A stretch of 64,000 nt of DNA from JALYNX01 sp040902845. GTDB lineage: Bacteria > Actinomycetota > Acidimicrobiia > Spongiisociales > ZC4RG35. The position numbers were made by a program, and so were the translations under genes. Shown here one piece after another: positions 35,683 through 43,312 of the stretch. The stretch lies in assembly GCA_040902845.1 (NCBI GenBank), contig JBBDWM010000016.1, positions 1 through 64,000 of the forward strand, written 5' to 3'. Each line of letters begins with the position of its first letter. Within the stretch, counting starts at the first letter, position 1. The notes beneath the pieces were generated by a model. The model was given only the letters and a program-made list of their open reading frames with translations, was not told the origin of the DNA and did not search any database.

Positions 35683-36543
35683 ATGAGTTCCCCGAAGGTG
35701 AACCGGCGGGTTATCGACGGACACAGCCACATCGGCTCGATGGAGCCCTGGCAGTTCTACGACCTCAAGGAGCCCGTGACGCCAACGGTGTACGACTTCG
35801 CGGACACCGCCGCCTACTTGGGGCACCTGGACAAGTTCGGCGCGGAGCGCGGGCTCGTCATCCCGAACTACGGCATTCCTGTCCAGTCTCAGCCGTTCTC
35901 GCTCAACGATGTGATGCTCGATGCCGTGACCACGAGCGACCGGTTGGCCGGAGCGCTCTGGGTTTCATTCCTGCCACAGAACAAAGAGATGACAATGGAG
36001 GCGTTGACACACGTAGGCGAGAAGCGTGTTGTTGCACTCAAAACGACGTTCCTCCTCGGAGGAAACCCCAACCCGAACGAATGGGACGACGACACCCGTG
36101 AGGTTGCGGATGCGTGTTTCAACGCGGCCGAGAAGCACGACCTTGTCTTCCACTTCCATACCAGCCCGGGTGGCGCGTCGGATATCAACAACTACATCCC
36201 GCTGGTCGAGCAGTACGCCAAGCGGGTCAAGATGTACCTCGTCCATTTCGGCGGCGGCGTGAGCGGCCACATCAAGCTCGTTCCCAGGTTCCTCGACTGG
36301 GTCGAAGAGGGGTACAAGGTGTACGCGGACACAACCTGGACGGTTGGGTTCGGTACTCGATGGTTGCTGGACGAGATCGAGAAACGCGGAGTGGGCGAGG
36401 ACCGAGTCATCTTTGCGTCCGATGAGCCGTGGAGCGACTTTTTGGGCGAGTACTGGAAGATCGAAGGTGCCAACGTCAGTGAAGAGCTGAAGAATCGTGT
36501 GTTCTATCAGAACTTCGAGGACCTCTATGGCGCAGCCTGGTAG
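35683..36543 (+). CDS. amidohydrolase-2 family metal-dependent hydrolase
   Basis: 286 residues from the ATG at 35683, chosen because GGGAGGAAG lies just upstream and family sequence starts right after it. TIM-barrel amidohydrolase landmarks are IDGHSHIG (metal His pair), FHFHTSPGG, VHFGGGVSG and FASDEPWSD (late Asp). PF04909 members hydrolyse, decarboxylate or hydrate small carboxylates. It occupies the place where Nit1C clusters carry a nitrilase, so it may process the same kind of substrate. That replacement is inference. It overlaps the radical SAM gene by 17 bases. Confidence 0.82.
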   Translation: MSSPKVNRRVIDGHSHIGSMEPWQFYDLKEPVTPTVYDFADTAAYLGHLDKFGAERGLVIPNYGIPVQSQPFSLNDVMLDAVTTSDRLAGALWVSFLPQNKEMTMEALTHVGEKRVVALKTTFLLGGNPNPNEWDDDTREVADACFNAAEKHDLVFHFHTSPGGASDINNYIPLVEQYAKRVKMYLVHFGGGVSGHIKLVPRFLDWVEEGYKVYADTTWTVGFGTRWLLDEIEKRGVGEDRVIFASDEPWSDFLGEYWKIEGANVSEELKNRVFYQNFEDLYGAAW

Positions 36544-37696
36544 CACATCGATCCTTCGGCCCGAACTCGGGCCGCTGATAGCGGATCTCCAGAGTCGAGG
36601 TCTCCGGGTTCAGCGCACAGGCGAGACAACTCGGGTTGGAGGAGCAGGTCCGTCCGACGCGGGCATGATCAGCGTCGAGGGAGTCTTCATCACGGTACCG
36701 GTAGGCGCGGGCTTCGTTGCCGAATCGCCCTACTCCCTGCGTGAAGACATTTTCGGTTCTTGGGCGATCTACAAATATGAGGAGCGAGTGGCCTCCGCTG
36801 AGGTGGCGCCGCGACCCAAGTTCTACGACCTCACGACCGACGACGGGATCCCGTATTGGAAGATCGCGCTGCTTCACCTCGATTCACTGGCGAGCACCGT
36901 GGTTCAGAAGTGTGCCTATTGGGATACGGACGATCAGTGCAAATTCTGCGGGATCGAACTGTCGCTCGAGTCCGGGAACACCATTGCGGCGAAGCGACCC
37001 GAACACTTGGCCGAGGTTGCGGTGGCGGCGAAGGAACTCGACGGCGCCGTAGACATCACACTCACGACCGGCAGTACCTACGGGCCCGACAAAGGTGCGT
37101 TGTACCTGGGTCGATGTGCCGAGGCCATGTTCAACGCCAGCGGGCTGCCGGTCGAAGCACAATTCGAACCTCCAGACGACCTCGACGTCATCAATCGGGT
37201 TCACGACATGGGTGTGGGAGGGGTTGGCATGCACGTCGAGTCATTCGACCCGGTCACTCTGGCGGAAATTGCACCTCCCAAGGCTCGAACCGGCATCGAG
37301 GGCTACTTCACCGCGTGGGAGCGTGCCGTCGAAGTGTTCGGCGAGGGTCAGGTGTCGACCTACGTCATCCTTGGCATGGGCGAGGACCCGGACCTCACCG
37401 TCGAGGGATGCAGACGAGCAATCGACATGGGTGTATACCCTTTCATCGTGCCGCTCCGGCCTGTGCCCGGAAGCCTCCTCGAGGATTTGCTGCCGCCCGA
37501 TGCCGCGTACACCGAGTCGATCTACCGCCGGGTTGTGCCCTACCTTTTGGAGCGAGGCATCGGATCTTGGACCGTGTCAGCTGGATGTGCCCGGTGTCAG
37601 GCATGCTCCGGCATGAGTCTGATCGAGCAGGAGTACCTTGAGCTCTCCTCAGCAGGAGAAACCCGAACTCGTATCCCCGTTCGACTCGTCGATTGA
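36527..37696 (+). CDS. MSMEG_0568/Sll0785 family radical SAM protein
   Basis: 389 residues. The cluster motif is Cys129-x8-Cys138-x2-Cys141 (CAYWDTDDQCKFC), an unusual spacing that is characteristic of the MSMEG_0568 family of Nit1C. Further features are TLTTGSTYGPDKGA, GVGGVGMHVESFD and a C-terminal Cys-rich end CARCQACSGMS that may bind an auxiliary cluster. The enzyme cleaves S-adenosylmethionine to make a radical; its substrate is unknown in any organism I know of. The ATG at 36527 lies inside the amidohydrolase gene. Confidence 0.88.
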   Translation: MAQPGSTSILRPELGPLIADLQSRGLRVQRTGETTRVGGAGPSDAGMISVEGVFITVPVGAGFVAESPYSLREDIFGSWAIYKYEERVASAEVAPRPKFYDLTTDDGIPYWKIALLHLDSLASTVVQKCAYWDTDDQCKFCGIELSLESGNTIAAKRPEHLAEVAVAAKELDGAVDITLTTGSTYGPDKGALYLGRCAEAMFNASGLPVEAQFEPPDDLDVINRVHDMGVGGVGMHVESFDPVTLAEIAPPKARTGIEGYFTAWERAVEVFGEGQVSTYVILGMGEDPDLTVEGCRRAIDMGVYPFIVPLRPVPGSLLEDLLPPDAAYTESIYRRVVPYLLERGIGSWTVSAGCARCQACSGMSLIEQEYLELSSAGETRTRIPVRLVD

Positions 37697-38180
37697 CCTC
37701 GGGGCCATCGCCAGAAGTCGGGTGGAGGTCGCGTGCCGACCTGCTGCGACCGACGCCGAGCGGGCGATCTGTGCCCAGCTGCGCCACGCGGTCTTTGTGG
37801 TCGAACAGTCGATCTTCGATCTGACCGACCAGGACCTCAGGGACGCTGACGACGCAACGATTCACCTCATCGCCGACGTGGGTGGTGTCGCCGGAGGCAC
37901 CGTGAGGATCTACCGTTTGGACGACTCCGAGCTCTGGAAAGGCGATCGCCTCGCCGTCGCGGCACCCCTGCGAACGATGGTGATCGGCAGGCGCCTCGTC
38001 CAGACAGCGGTTCGGACCGCAGGTGAGATGGGCGGCCACGAGATGGTCGCGACGGTTCAAGTCCCCAACACCCCCTTCTTCGAACGTCTCGGCTGGAGGC
38101 GAATTGGTGAGCCCTCGGTGGCGTACGCCCTGCCGCACCAAGAGATGCGCATCGGCCTTTCCGGTGGGCGATTCACCTAG
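37638..38180 (+). CDS. MSMEG_0567/Sll0786 family N-acetyltransferase
   Basis: 180 residues, GNAT fold. LRHAVFVVEQSIF, GTVRIYRLDDSELWKGDRLAV and the C-terminal VQVPNTPFFERLGWRRIG/PHQEM are typical of the Sll0786 family. I keep the TTG at 37638 because AGGAG lies four bases upstream; this overlaps the radical SAM gene by 59 bases. GTG at 37722 is an alternative that would avoid the overlap. In some Nit1C clusters this domain is fused to the AIR-synthase-like protein; here the two are separate convergent genes. The substrate is unknown. Confidence 0.83.
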   Translation: MSSPQQEKPELVSPFDSSIDLGAIARSRVEVACRPAATDAERAICAQLRHAVFVVEQSIFDLTDQDLRDADDATIHLIADVGGVAGGTVRIYRLDDSELWKGDRLAVAAPLRTMVIGRRLVQTAVRTAGEMGGHEMVATVQVPNTPFFERLGWRRIGEPSVAYALPHQEMRIGLSGGRFT

Positions 38181-38208
38181 CGGCGCAGGTCATTGGCGGG
38201 GGATCGGT

Positions 38209-39159
38209 TCAGAGGGGGGTGAGACCGGTGATGTGGTCGTCGGGGAAGCGGACGATCACCTCGGAGAGCCCTTGACTCGCGACCTCGAGCACGCCGCCAT
38301 CGGTGACCACGCCGATCTGCTCACACGTGAGGCCCCTCTCCACGAACGGTGCACGGCAAGTCTCGGCCCGATCCGGGTCCGTGCAGAGGAGAAATGCGTA
38401 TGCCGGGAACGAGATGAGCCAGCGTTCCAAGGCAACACCAATGGGCACCGGTATTGAATCGAGATCTACGACAGCACCGGCCTGACGTGCTTCGAGGAGC
38501 ATCGCGAGCGAACCGAGCAGGCCGGCCATGCTCACATCTTTGGCCGCGACCGCACCGCCAGAGGCGGCAAGTCCGGCGAGGATTCTGACGTCGCCGGCCA
38601 TACGATCACGGCGCACGTCGAATGATGCGAAGAACGGAAAGTCATCCCGCATCGTTCCGTCCAGCGAGCACGCCAGGAGGATCGCCTGCCCCGGCCGCAC
38701 GTTGCGCACCGACAGCACGACAGTCGCCTCGCCGATCCCGAATGCCGACACGGACGCCGGCCCATCGAGCACGGTCAGATGGCCTCCGACGATTGGCACC
38801 TCGTACATGGTGCTGGCTTCCTTCATTCCTTCAAGAACCAATGCGGCGATGGGGGCAGGGCCCACGATCGTGTCGAGGATCCCGAGTGGGATAGCGCCCA
38901 TCGCTGCGAGGTCATTGACATTGGCTAGAACCGCCGCGAACCCGGCGCCCCTGGGGTCGGCGTCCACGAAAGGCGGGAACATCGCTTCGCTGCTGACGAC
39001 GACCTGACCGCTGTTCGCCCGGATGAGCGCACCGTCATCGCCAGGTCCGGTCAGCCAGTCGGTCTTTCCGAGCATGTCCGAAACCAAGCTGATCGGCGCC
39101 TTTTGCGCTACCCCCGAATGGGAACGGTACGCCTCGGTCACCCGGGTCAAGAGATTCAT
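38209..39159 (-). CDS. AIR synthase-related protein, Sll0787 family
   Basis: 316 residues with the PurM/ThiL/SelD fold: an N-terminal half holding GPGDDGALI, NVNDLAAMGAIPLG and VPIVGGHLT (ATP and magnesium contacts), and a C-terminal half with SMAGLLGSLAMLLEA. The family belongs to Nit1C and is presumed to use ATP to activate an amide, carboxylate or similar group, by analogy to PurM. It is convergent with the GNAT and divergent from the coenzyme M operon. Confidence 0.85.
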   Translation of the reverse strand: MNLLTRVTEAYRSHSGVAQKAPISLVSDMLGKTDWLTGPGDDGALIRANSGQVVVSSEAMFPPFVDADPRGAGFAAVLANVNDLAAMGAIPLGILDTIVGPAPIAALVLEGMKEASTMYEVPIVGGHLTVLDGPASVSAFGIGEATVVLSVRNVRPGQAILLACSLDGTMRDDFPFFASFDVRRDRMAGDVRILAGLAASGGAVAAKDVSMAGLLGSLAMLLEARQAGAVVDLDSIPVPIGVALERWLISFPAYAFLLCTDPDRAETCRAPFVERGLTCEQIGVVTDGGVLEVASQGLSEVIVRFPDDHITGLTPL

Positions 39160-39242
39160 CGAGACGCCTCGCAGGGGCGCTCCGTGGGACTCATGCTGGA
39201 GCCGCGACCTTGTTAAATCCGTGCCCTATGATTGTAGGAAAG

Positions 39243-39252
39243 TGCACGTGCA
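39243..39252. promoter_or_regulatory. palindrome in the divergent promoter of the coenzyme M operon
   Basis: TGCACGTGCA is a perfect 10-bp palindrome 20 bases before the comA start, in the 113-base gap to the divergent Sll0787-like gene. TATGAT at 39227-39232 could be a -10 element. An operator role is a guess from position. Confidence 0.3.
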
Positions 39253-39272
39253 TTGAGTATAGGAGACACACC

Positions 39273-40046
39273 ATGACGTCATGGTCCGTTGGTCGCCTAG
39301 ACCGGACAGCCAAGCCAAGGCGTCAGGGATTGACGCATGTCATCGACACCGGCGTCCCGATCGAAGATCTCCGTGGCCGATTGGAGATAATCGCCGAATA
39401 CACAGACATCTGGAAGTTCGGATTCGGAACCGGCTACCTCGATCCGACAGCGGCCAAGAAGGTTCAGGTCTTGGGTGATGCCGGAATCGAGGCCTGCGTG
39501 GGTGGCACGCTGCTCGAGGCAGCGTGGCTCGAGTCGAAGGAACGCACCTGCCTTCTCTGGGCCAAAGACATGGGGTTTCCGTGTGTCGAAGTGTCCAATG
39601 GCGCATCTGGGATGGCCAGCGTGGAGAAACGGCGCCTGATCGAGCTCGCGGCGGCCGACTTCGTGGTGCTCTCCGAGGTCGGAAGCAAGGATCCTGCCGA
39701 CCCGGTCCTCCCGTTGGCCTGGGCGCAGGAGATGGCAGCAGACCTCGCAGCCGGAGCCACCTGGGGCATTGCGGAAGGACGTGAGAGCGGAACCGTCGGT
39801 CTGTACGGTCCGGACGGTTCCGTGCGGTGGGACGTGGTCGAGTCCCTCACCGAAGCGGTCGATATCAAGCGTGTGGTCTTCGAGGCGCCGAGGACCTCCC
39901 AGCAGGCGGCATTCATCCGAGCCTTCGGTCCAAACGTTTCACTCGGGAACATCGCGCCACAAGACGTCCTCGGGCTGGAGTCGCTCCGGCGTGGGCTGCG
40001 CGCCGATACTCTGGGCGTTGGGGTCGGCCCCGATGGAGCGCAATGA
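39273..40046 (+). CDS. comA: phosphosulfolactate synthase (ComA/XcbA)
   Basis: 257 residues. PRRQGLTHVIDTGVPIEDLRGRLEI, YTDIWKFGFGTGYL, GIEACVGGTLLE and FEAPRTSQQAAFIRAFG are standard blocks of the ComA family (PF02679). The enzyme adds sulfite to phosphoenolpyruvate to give (2R)-phospho-3-sulfolactate, the first step of coenzyme M synthesis in methanogens and in the bacterial pathway known from Xanthobacter (XcbA). The start is ATG 39273 with AGGAG eight bases upstream. The stop overlaps the next ATG (ATGA), and four more genes with matching roles follow, which makes the coenzyme M assignment strong. Confidence 0.9.
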   Translation: MTSWSVGRLDRTAKPRRQGLTHVIDTGVPIEDLRGRLEIIAEYTDIWKFGFGTGYLDPTAAKKVQVLGDAGIEACVGGTLLEAAWLESKERTCLLWAKDMGFPCVEVSNGASGMASVEKRRLIELAAADFVVLSEVGSKDPADPVLPLAWAQEMAADLAAGATWGIAEGRESGTVGLYGPDGSVRWDVVESLTEAVDIKRVVFEAPRTSQQAAFIRAFGPNVSLGNIAPQDVLGLESLRRGLRADTLGVGVGPDGAQ

Positions 40047-40972
40047 CCAATGTCATGCCGGATCAGTACCGGCAAGTGGCCATCGCCAACGTTGACATCG
40101 AGCTGGAGCCAGACGCGCTGCGTCGATTCTTCCTCGGCCGCGAGGCCTACCGCCGCACTCGATACATCGTGGTGGTCGCGGGTGAACGCACGGCCTTGGT
40201 CCGGGTCGACAAGGCATCAGAGAAGCCGCTGTTCTCCCCTATCAGTGCTGTCGAGATGGTCGCAGGCCCGGACGATTGTGCCTTTGTCCGCGATCGAGAG
40301 ATCGACACGGGGGTCCCGTCGCAGCTGGCGGAGGCCGCCCGCCGATACGCCCCGGACAAGCGGTGCATCGCCGTCATCGGCCGCTACGAGCACCTGAGTT
40401 TCATCGTCGATCCGCAACCGATCGAGATCGTGGTTCGAGATGTCGTCCCACCGCACCCCGCGAAGCTGATCGATCAGGCCAGGCGGATCATCGACGTCAG
40501 CGAGGATTTGCCCCCGATCGAGTTGATCCCGGACGTCCTCGACCTCGACGAGTTGCTCGACGACGATGGCGAGTTCCTCCTCCCGTGTGCCGGAGCGGCA
40601 ACGGATAAGGGTCGGGTGACCCTGAGCTATCTCGACCAGCGACCCGTACGCCGGGACTGGACTCTGATCGGTTGCACTCGTTCGCAACAGATCCACTCGT
40701 GGTTCTACGGTGAGCAGGCTCCCATCCGCGACTTCTGCCCGCGGCACTTCACGACTTTGCCGGGAACGGTCGTCTTAACCAAGTGTTGCCTGATCGAATC
40801 CGGTATGGAGGTGAGTGGAACCACTGTTTACGTCCCGTGGGGCTCGACGCTCGATGCAGTCAGGGAGGGCATCGACGCGGCGATCGCTCTGAGTGGTTCG
40901 ACCACCCATCCCACACCGGAACGATCCACTCGCGACGTGAACGAACAGCCGACCGCGATTTACCAGGACTGA
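40043..40972 (+). CDS. uncharacterised protein of the coenzyme M operon, candidate XcbE
   Basis: 309 residues, soluble, no family recognised. The C-terminal half has conserved-looking, Cys-containing motifs: LPCAGAATDKG, LSYLDQRPVRRDW, IGCTRSQQIHSWFYG, DFCPRHF and TKCCLIES. It starts in the stop of comA (ATGA) and ends one base before the first lyase, so it is locked into the operon. In Xanthobacter the last coenzyme M enzyme, XcbE, converts sulfoacetaldehyde to the thiol and has no characterised relatives. A Cys-bearing protein of unknown family in the right operon is a good candidate, but I have not compared the sequences. Confidence 0.7.
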   Translation: MTNVMPDQYRQVAIANVDIELEPDALRRFFLGREAYRRTRYIVVVAGERTALVRVDKASEKPLFSPISAVEMVAGPDDCAFVRDREIDTGVPSQLAEAARRYAPDKRCIAVIGRYEHLSFIVDPQPIEIVVRDVVPPHPAKLIDQARRIIDVSEDLPPIELIPDVLDLDELLDDDGEFLLPCAGAATDKGRVTLSYLDQRPVRRDWTLIGCTRSQQIHSWFYGEQAPIRDFCPRHFTTLPGTVVLTKCCLIESGMEVSGTTVYVPWGSTLDAVREGIDAAIALSGSTTHPTPERSTRDVNEQPTAIYQD

Positions 40973-40973
40973 A

Positions 40974-42347
40974 ATGTCCCGCATCGCCGACTCCCCGATG
41001 TACGCCCATTTGTGGGGAACCGAGGAGCTTCGGACCCACTTCAGCGAGGAGGGCAGACTCGGAGGGTGGCTCACAATTCTGGTGGCATTGGCGGATGCAC
41101 AGGCGGCCAACGGTGTGATTCCGGCCGAGGCAGCTGCACTCATCAGGCTGAAGGCGAAAGTCGAGCTGCTCGACCTCGAGTATGTGGCTGCCGAGACGAG
41201 ACGGACGTCTCATTCAACGCTCGGGCTCATCCACGCTCTCGAGAAGGTCCTTCCGCCAGACGCGGCACAGTTCGTCTACTACGGGGCGACCGTCCAGGAC
41301 GTGACCGACACATGGATGGCGCTGACGATGAAGACTGTGGGTGGGACCGCCTGGCAGCAGCTTCACGTGATCGAGAAGAACATCCTCGAGCTGGCGGTGG
41401 AACACCGAACAACCCCCATGGCCGGTCGAACGCACGGACAGATCGGCTCCACCATCACCTTCGGTTTCAAACTCGCATCGTGGGCGGACGAGATCCGTCG
41501 GCACATCGGTCGTCTCGCAGATGGTCGAACTCGCTGGCTCGTAGGCCAGCTTGCCGGTTCGGTAGGGACCCTCGGGTTCTTAGGGCCACATGGCCCGGCC
41601 GTACGGGCGGACTTCTGCAACCTCCTCGAACTGTCCGACCCCGGCATTTCCTGGACTACGAGTCGAGACCGCATCGCAGAGTTCAGCCTGGTGCTGGCAA
41701 TGATCGCAACCACGATGGCGCGAATCGGTGACGAAGTGTACGAGTTACAGCGTCCCGAGCTGGCCGAGGTCGGAGAATCTGTTTCGATTGATGCGGTTGG
41801 CAGCATCACGATGCCGCACAAGCAGAACCCAGAGGGCTCAGAGCATCTCGTCACCCTGGGGCGCATGGTGCGGTCCCAGGCAAACCTCCTCCTTGATTCA
41901 TCGGTGCAAAGCCACGAACGGGACGGGCGCGGCTGGAAGGCCGAATGGGTGGCGTTCCCCGAAGTGTGTTTGTTGACTGCCGCGTCGCTCCGTATTGCCG
42001 ACGAGCTCATACGCGGCCTCACCGTCGACACCGATTCGATGACTCGAAATCTGGAACGCACACGTGGGTACTGGGCTTCGGAGTCGGCTCTCGTGACCCT
42101 GTCACGTGATCTCGGCAAGCATCGAGCTCAGCAACTCCTCTCTGAGGCGCTGCGGCAGGGCCTGTCCCGTGGCGTCGACTTCAAGGAGGCCGTCCTGTCC
42201 GAGCCGGATCTGAGTCGGCACCTCGATGCCAGCAAGATCGACCAGCTTCTGCAAGAACCGGACACCGGTTCGGCGACCATGATGGTCGATACGGTTGTCG
42301 CGAGAGCAGACGCCGAAAGGCGTGAAGAGGCTGAGCAGTGGCCATGA
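40974..42347 (+). CDS. aspartase/fumarase superfamily lyase, XcbB-like
   Basis: 457 residues. It contains the superfamily signature GSITMPHKQNP (about residues 277-287) with the mobile SS/SI loop, the helix bundle segment AGRTHGQIGSTITFGFKLASW with His, and LVGQLAGSVGTLG. It is nearest to adenylosuccinate lyase and 3-carboxymuconate cycloisomerase-type proteins. In the bacterial coenzyme M pathway one member (XcbB) eliminates phosphate from phosphosulfolactate to give sulfoacrylate. The position after comA supports that role; which of the two lyases here plays XcbB is inferred from subtype. Confidence 0.8.
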   Translation: MSRIADSPMYAHLWGTEELRTHFSEEGRLGGWLTILVALADAQAANGVIPAEAAALIRLKAKVELLDLEYVAAETRRTSHSTLGLIHALEKVLPPDAAQFVYYGATVQDVTDTWMALTMKTVGGTAWQQLHVIEKNILELAVEHRTTPMAGRTHGQIGSTITFGFKLASWADEIRRHIGRLADGRTRWLVGQLAGSVGTLGFLGPHGPAVRADFCNLLELSDPGISWTTSRDRIAEFSLVLAMIATTMARIGDEVYELQRPELAEVGESVSIDAVGSITMPHKQNPEGSEHLVTLGRMVRSQANLLLDSSVQSHERDGRGWKAEWVAFPEVCLLTAASLRIADELIRGLTVDTDSMTRNLERTRGYWASESALVTLSRDLGKHRAQQLLSEALRQGLSRGVDFKEAVLSEPDLSRHLDASKIDQLLQEPDTGSATMMVDTVVARADAERREEAEQWP

Positions 42348-43312
42348 GGGGGCCGATGAGGATGGCGCTCGCCTCTTTGCCGACACCGCTCCAACGTGCG
42401 ACGCGCCTTGGCGTGAGGCTTGGGATCGAGGAGCTCTTCATCAAGCGCGACGACCTCACGGGATTCAGCCTCGGCGGCAACAAGATCAGAAAACTCGAGT
42501 TTCTCATTGGGGACGCGCTCGCACAGGATGCCGACACGATCCTTGTAATGGGAGGTCCGAAGTCCAACCTCTGCCAGGCGGCTGCGGACGCAGCTCGCGT
42601 TGCGGGCCTGGCGTGTGAGCTGATTCTCTACGGCAGCCGACCAAGCCGGGCGCCGGCCAATCTGGCACTCGCAGAGGGGAGCGGCGCCATCGGCTGGTTC
42701 ACGGGTGACGACGACCGATCCTCGGTAGATGCGCTCGCGGAGCAACGAGCCGCCCACCTCAGGTCCGATGGGCATCGGGTGTACGGGATACCACGAGGCG
42801 GAGCCACGGCGGTTGGCGCTGTCGGTTACCACCTCGCCGCGGCTGAGATCGCGGCACAACTCGGCGACGTCGGCATCGACACGGCTTCGATCGTCGTCGG
42901 CGTCGGATCAGGAGGAACCTTGGCCGGCATTGTCTCCGGGGCGGCTTCGTTGGGAACCTCGTGGCCACTGTTCGGGGCTTCCGTCAGTCGCGACTGCGAT
43001 GAGGCGGAGAGTCAAGTGGACCACATCGCGGCACAATGTGCACGGCTCCTGGATACGGCGGCGCCGACTCATCGTTTCACGATGGTCGACGCTCGCGGAC
43101 CCGGGTACGGACAAACCTGGTCCGCGGCTGAGGCAGCATCTGAGCTGGCTCGCGACAGCGAAGGACTGATACTCGACCCCATCTACACCGCGAAGGCCTT
43201 CGCGGCGCTGGTCCAGCTGACAGCAGCCGGCATGGAGGGGCCTTTGGTCTTTTGGCACACCGGTGGCACAGCAACGGCGATCGACGCCGTCGCACGAGAG
43301 GATTGCGCATGA
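42344..43312 (+). CDS. PLP-dependent D-cysteine desulfhydrase/ACC deaminase-like enzyme, XcbD-like
   Basis: 322 residues, fold type II. FIKRDDLTGFSLGGNKIRKLEF carries the Schiff-base Lys47; MGGPKSNLCQAAADAAR and VGSGGTLAGIVSG are cofactor-phosphate contacts. The family includes D-cysteine desulfhydrase, ACC deaminase and cysteate sulfo-lyase. In Xanthobacter the homologue XcbD turns cysteate into sulfoacetaldehyde. I use ATG 42344, which overlaps the preceding stop (ATGA), over GTG 42338. On sequence alone it could be a desulfhydrase or CuyA; operon context favours XcbD. Confidence 0.82.
   Translation: MRGPMRMALASLPTPLQRATRLGVRLGIEELFIKRDDLTGFSLGGNKIRKLEFLIGDALAQDADTILVMGGPKSNLCQAAADAARVAGLACELILYGSRPSRAPANLALAEGSGAIGWFTGDDDRSSVDALAEQRAAHLRSDGHRVYGIPRGGATAVGAVGYHLAAAEIAAQLGDVGIDTASIVVGVGSGGTLAGIVSGAASLGTSWPLFGASVSRDCDEAESQVDHIAAQCARLLDTAAPTHRFTMVDARGPGYGQTWSAAEAASELARDSEGLILDPIYTAKAFAALVQLTAAGMEGPLVFWHTGGTATAIDAVAREDCA

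Noticed and set aside
42344..43312. D-cysteine desulfhydrase or ACC deaminase
   Set aside because: Sequence allows both, but the operon with ComA and two lyases points to the cysteate-processing XcbD role; the alternative cannot be excluded without alignment.
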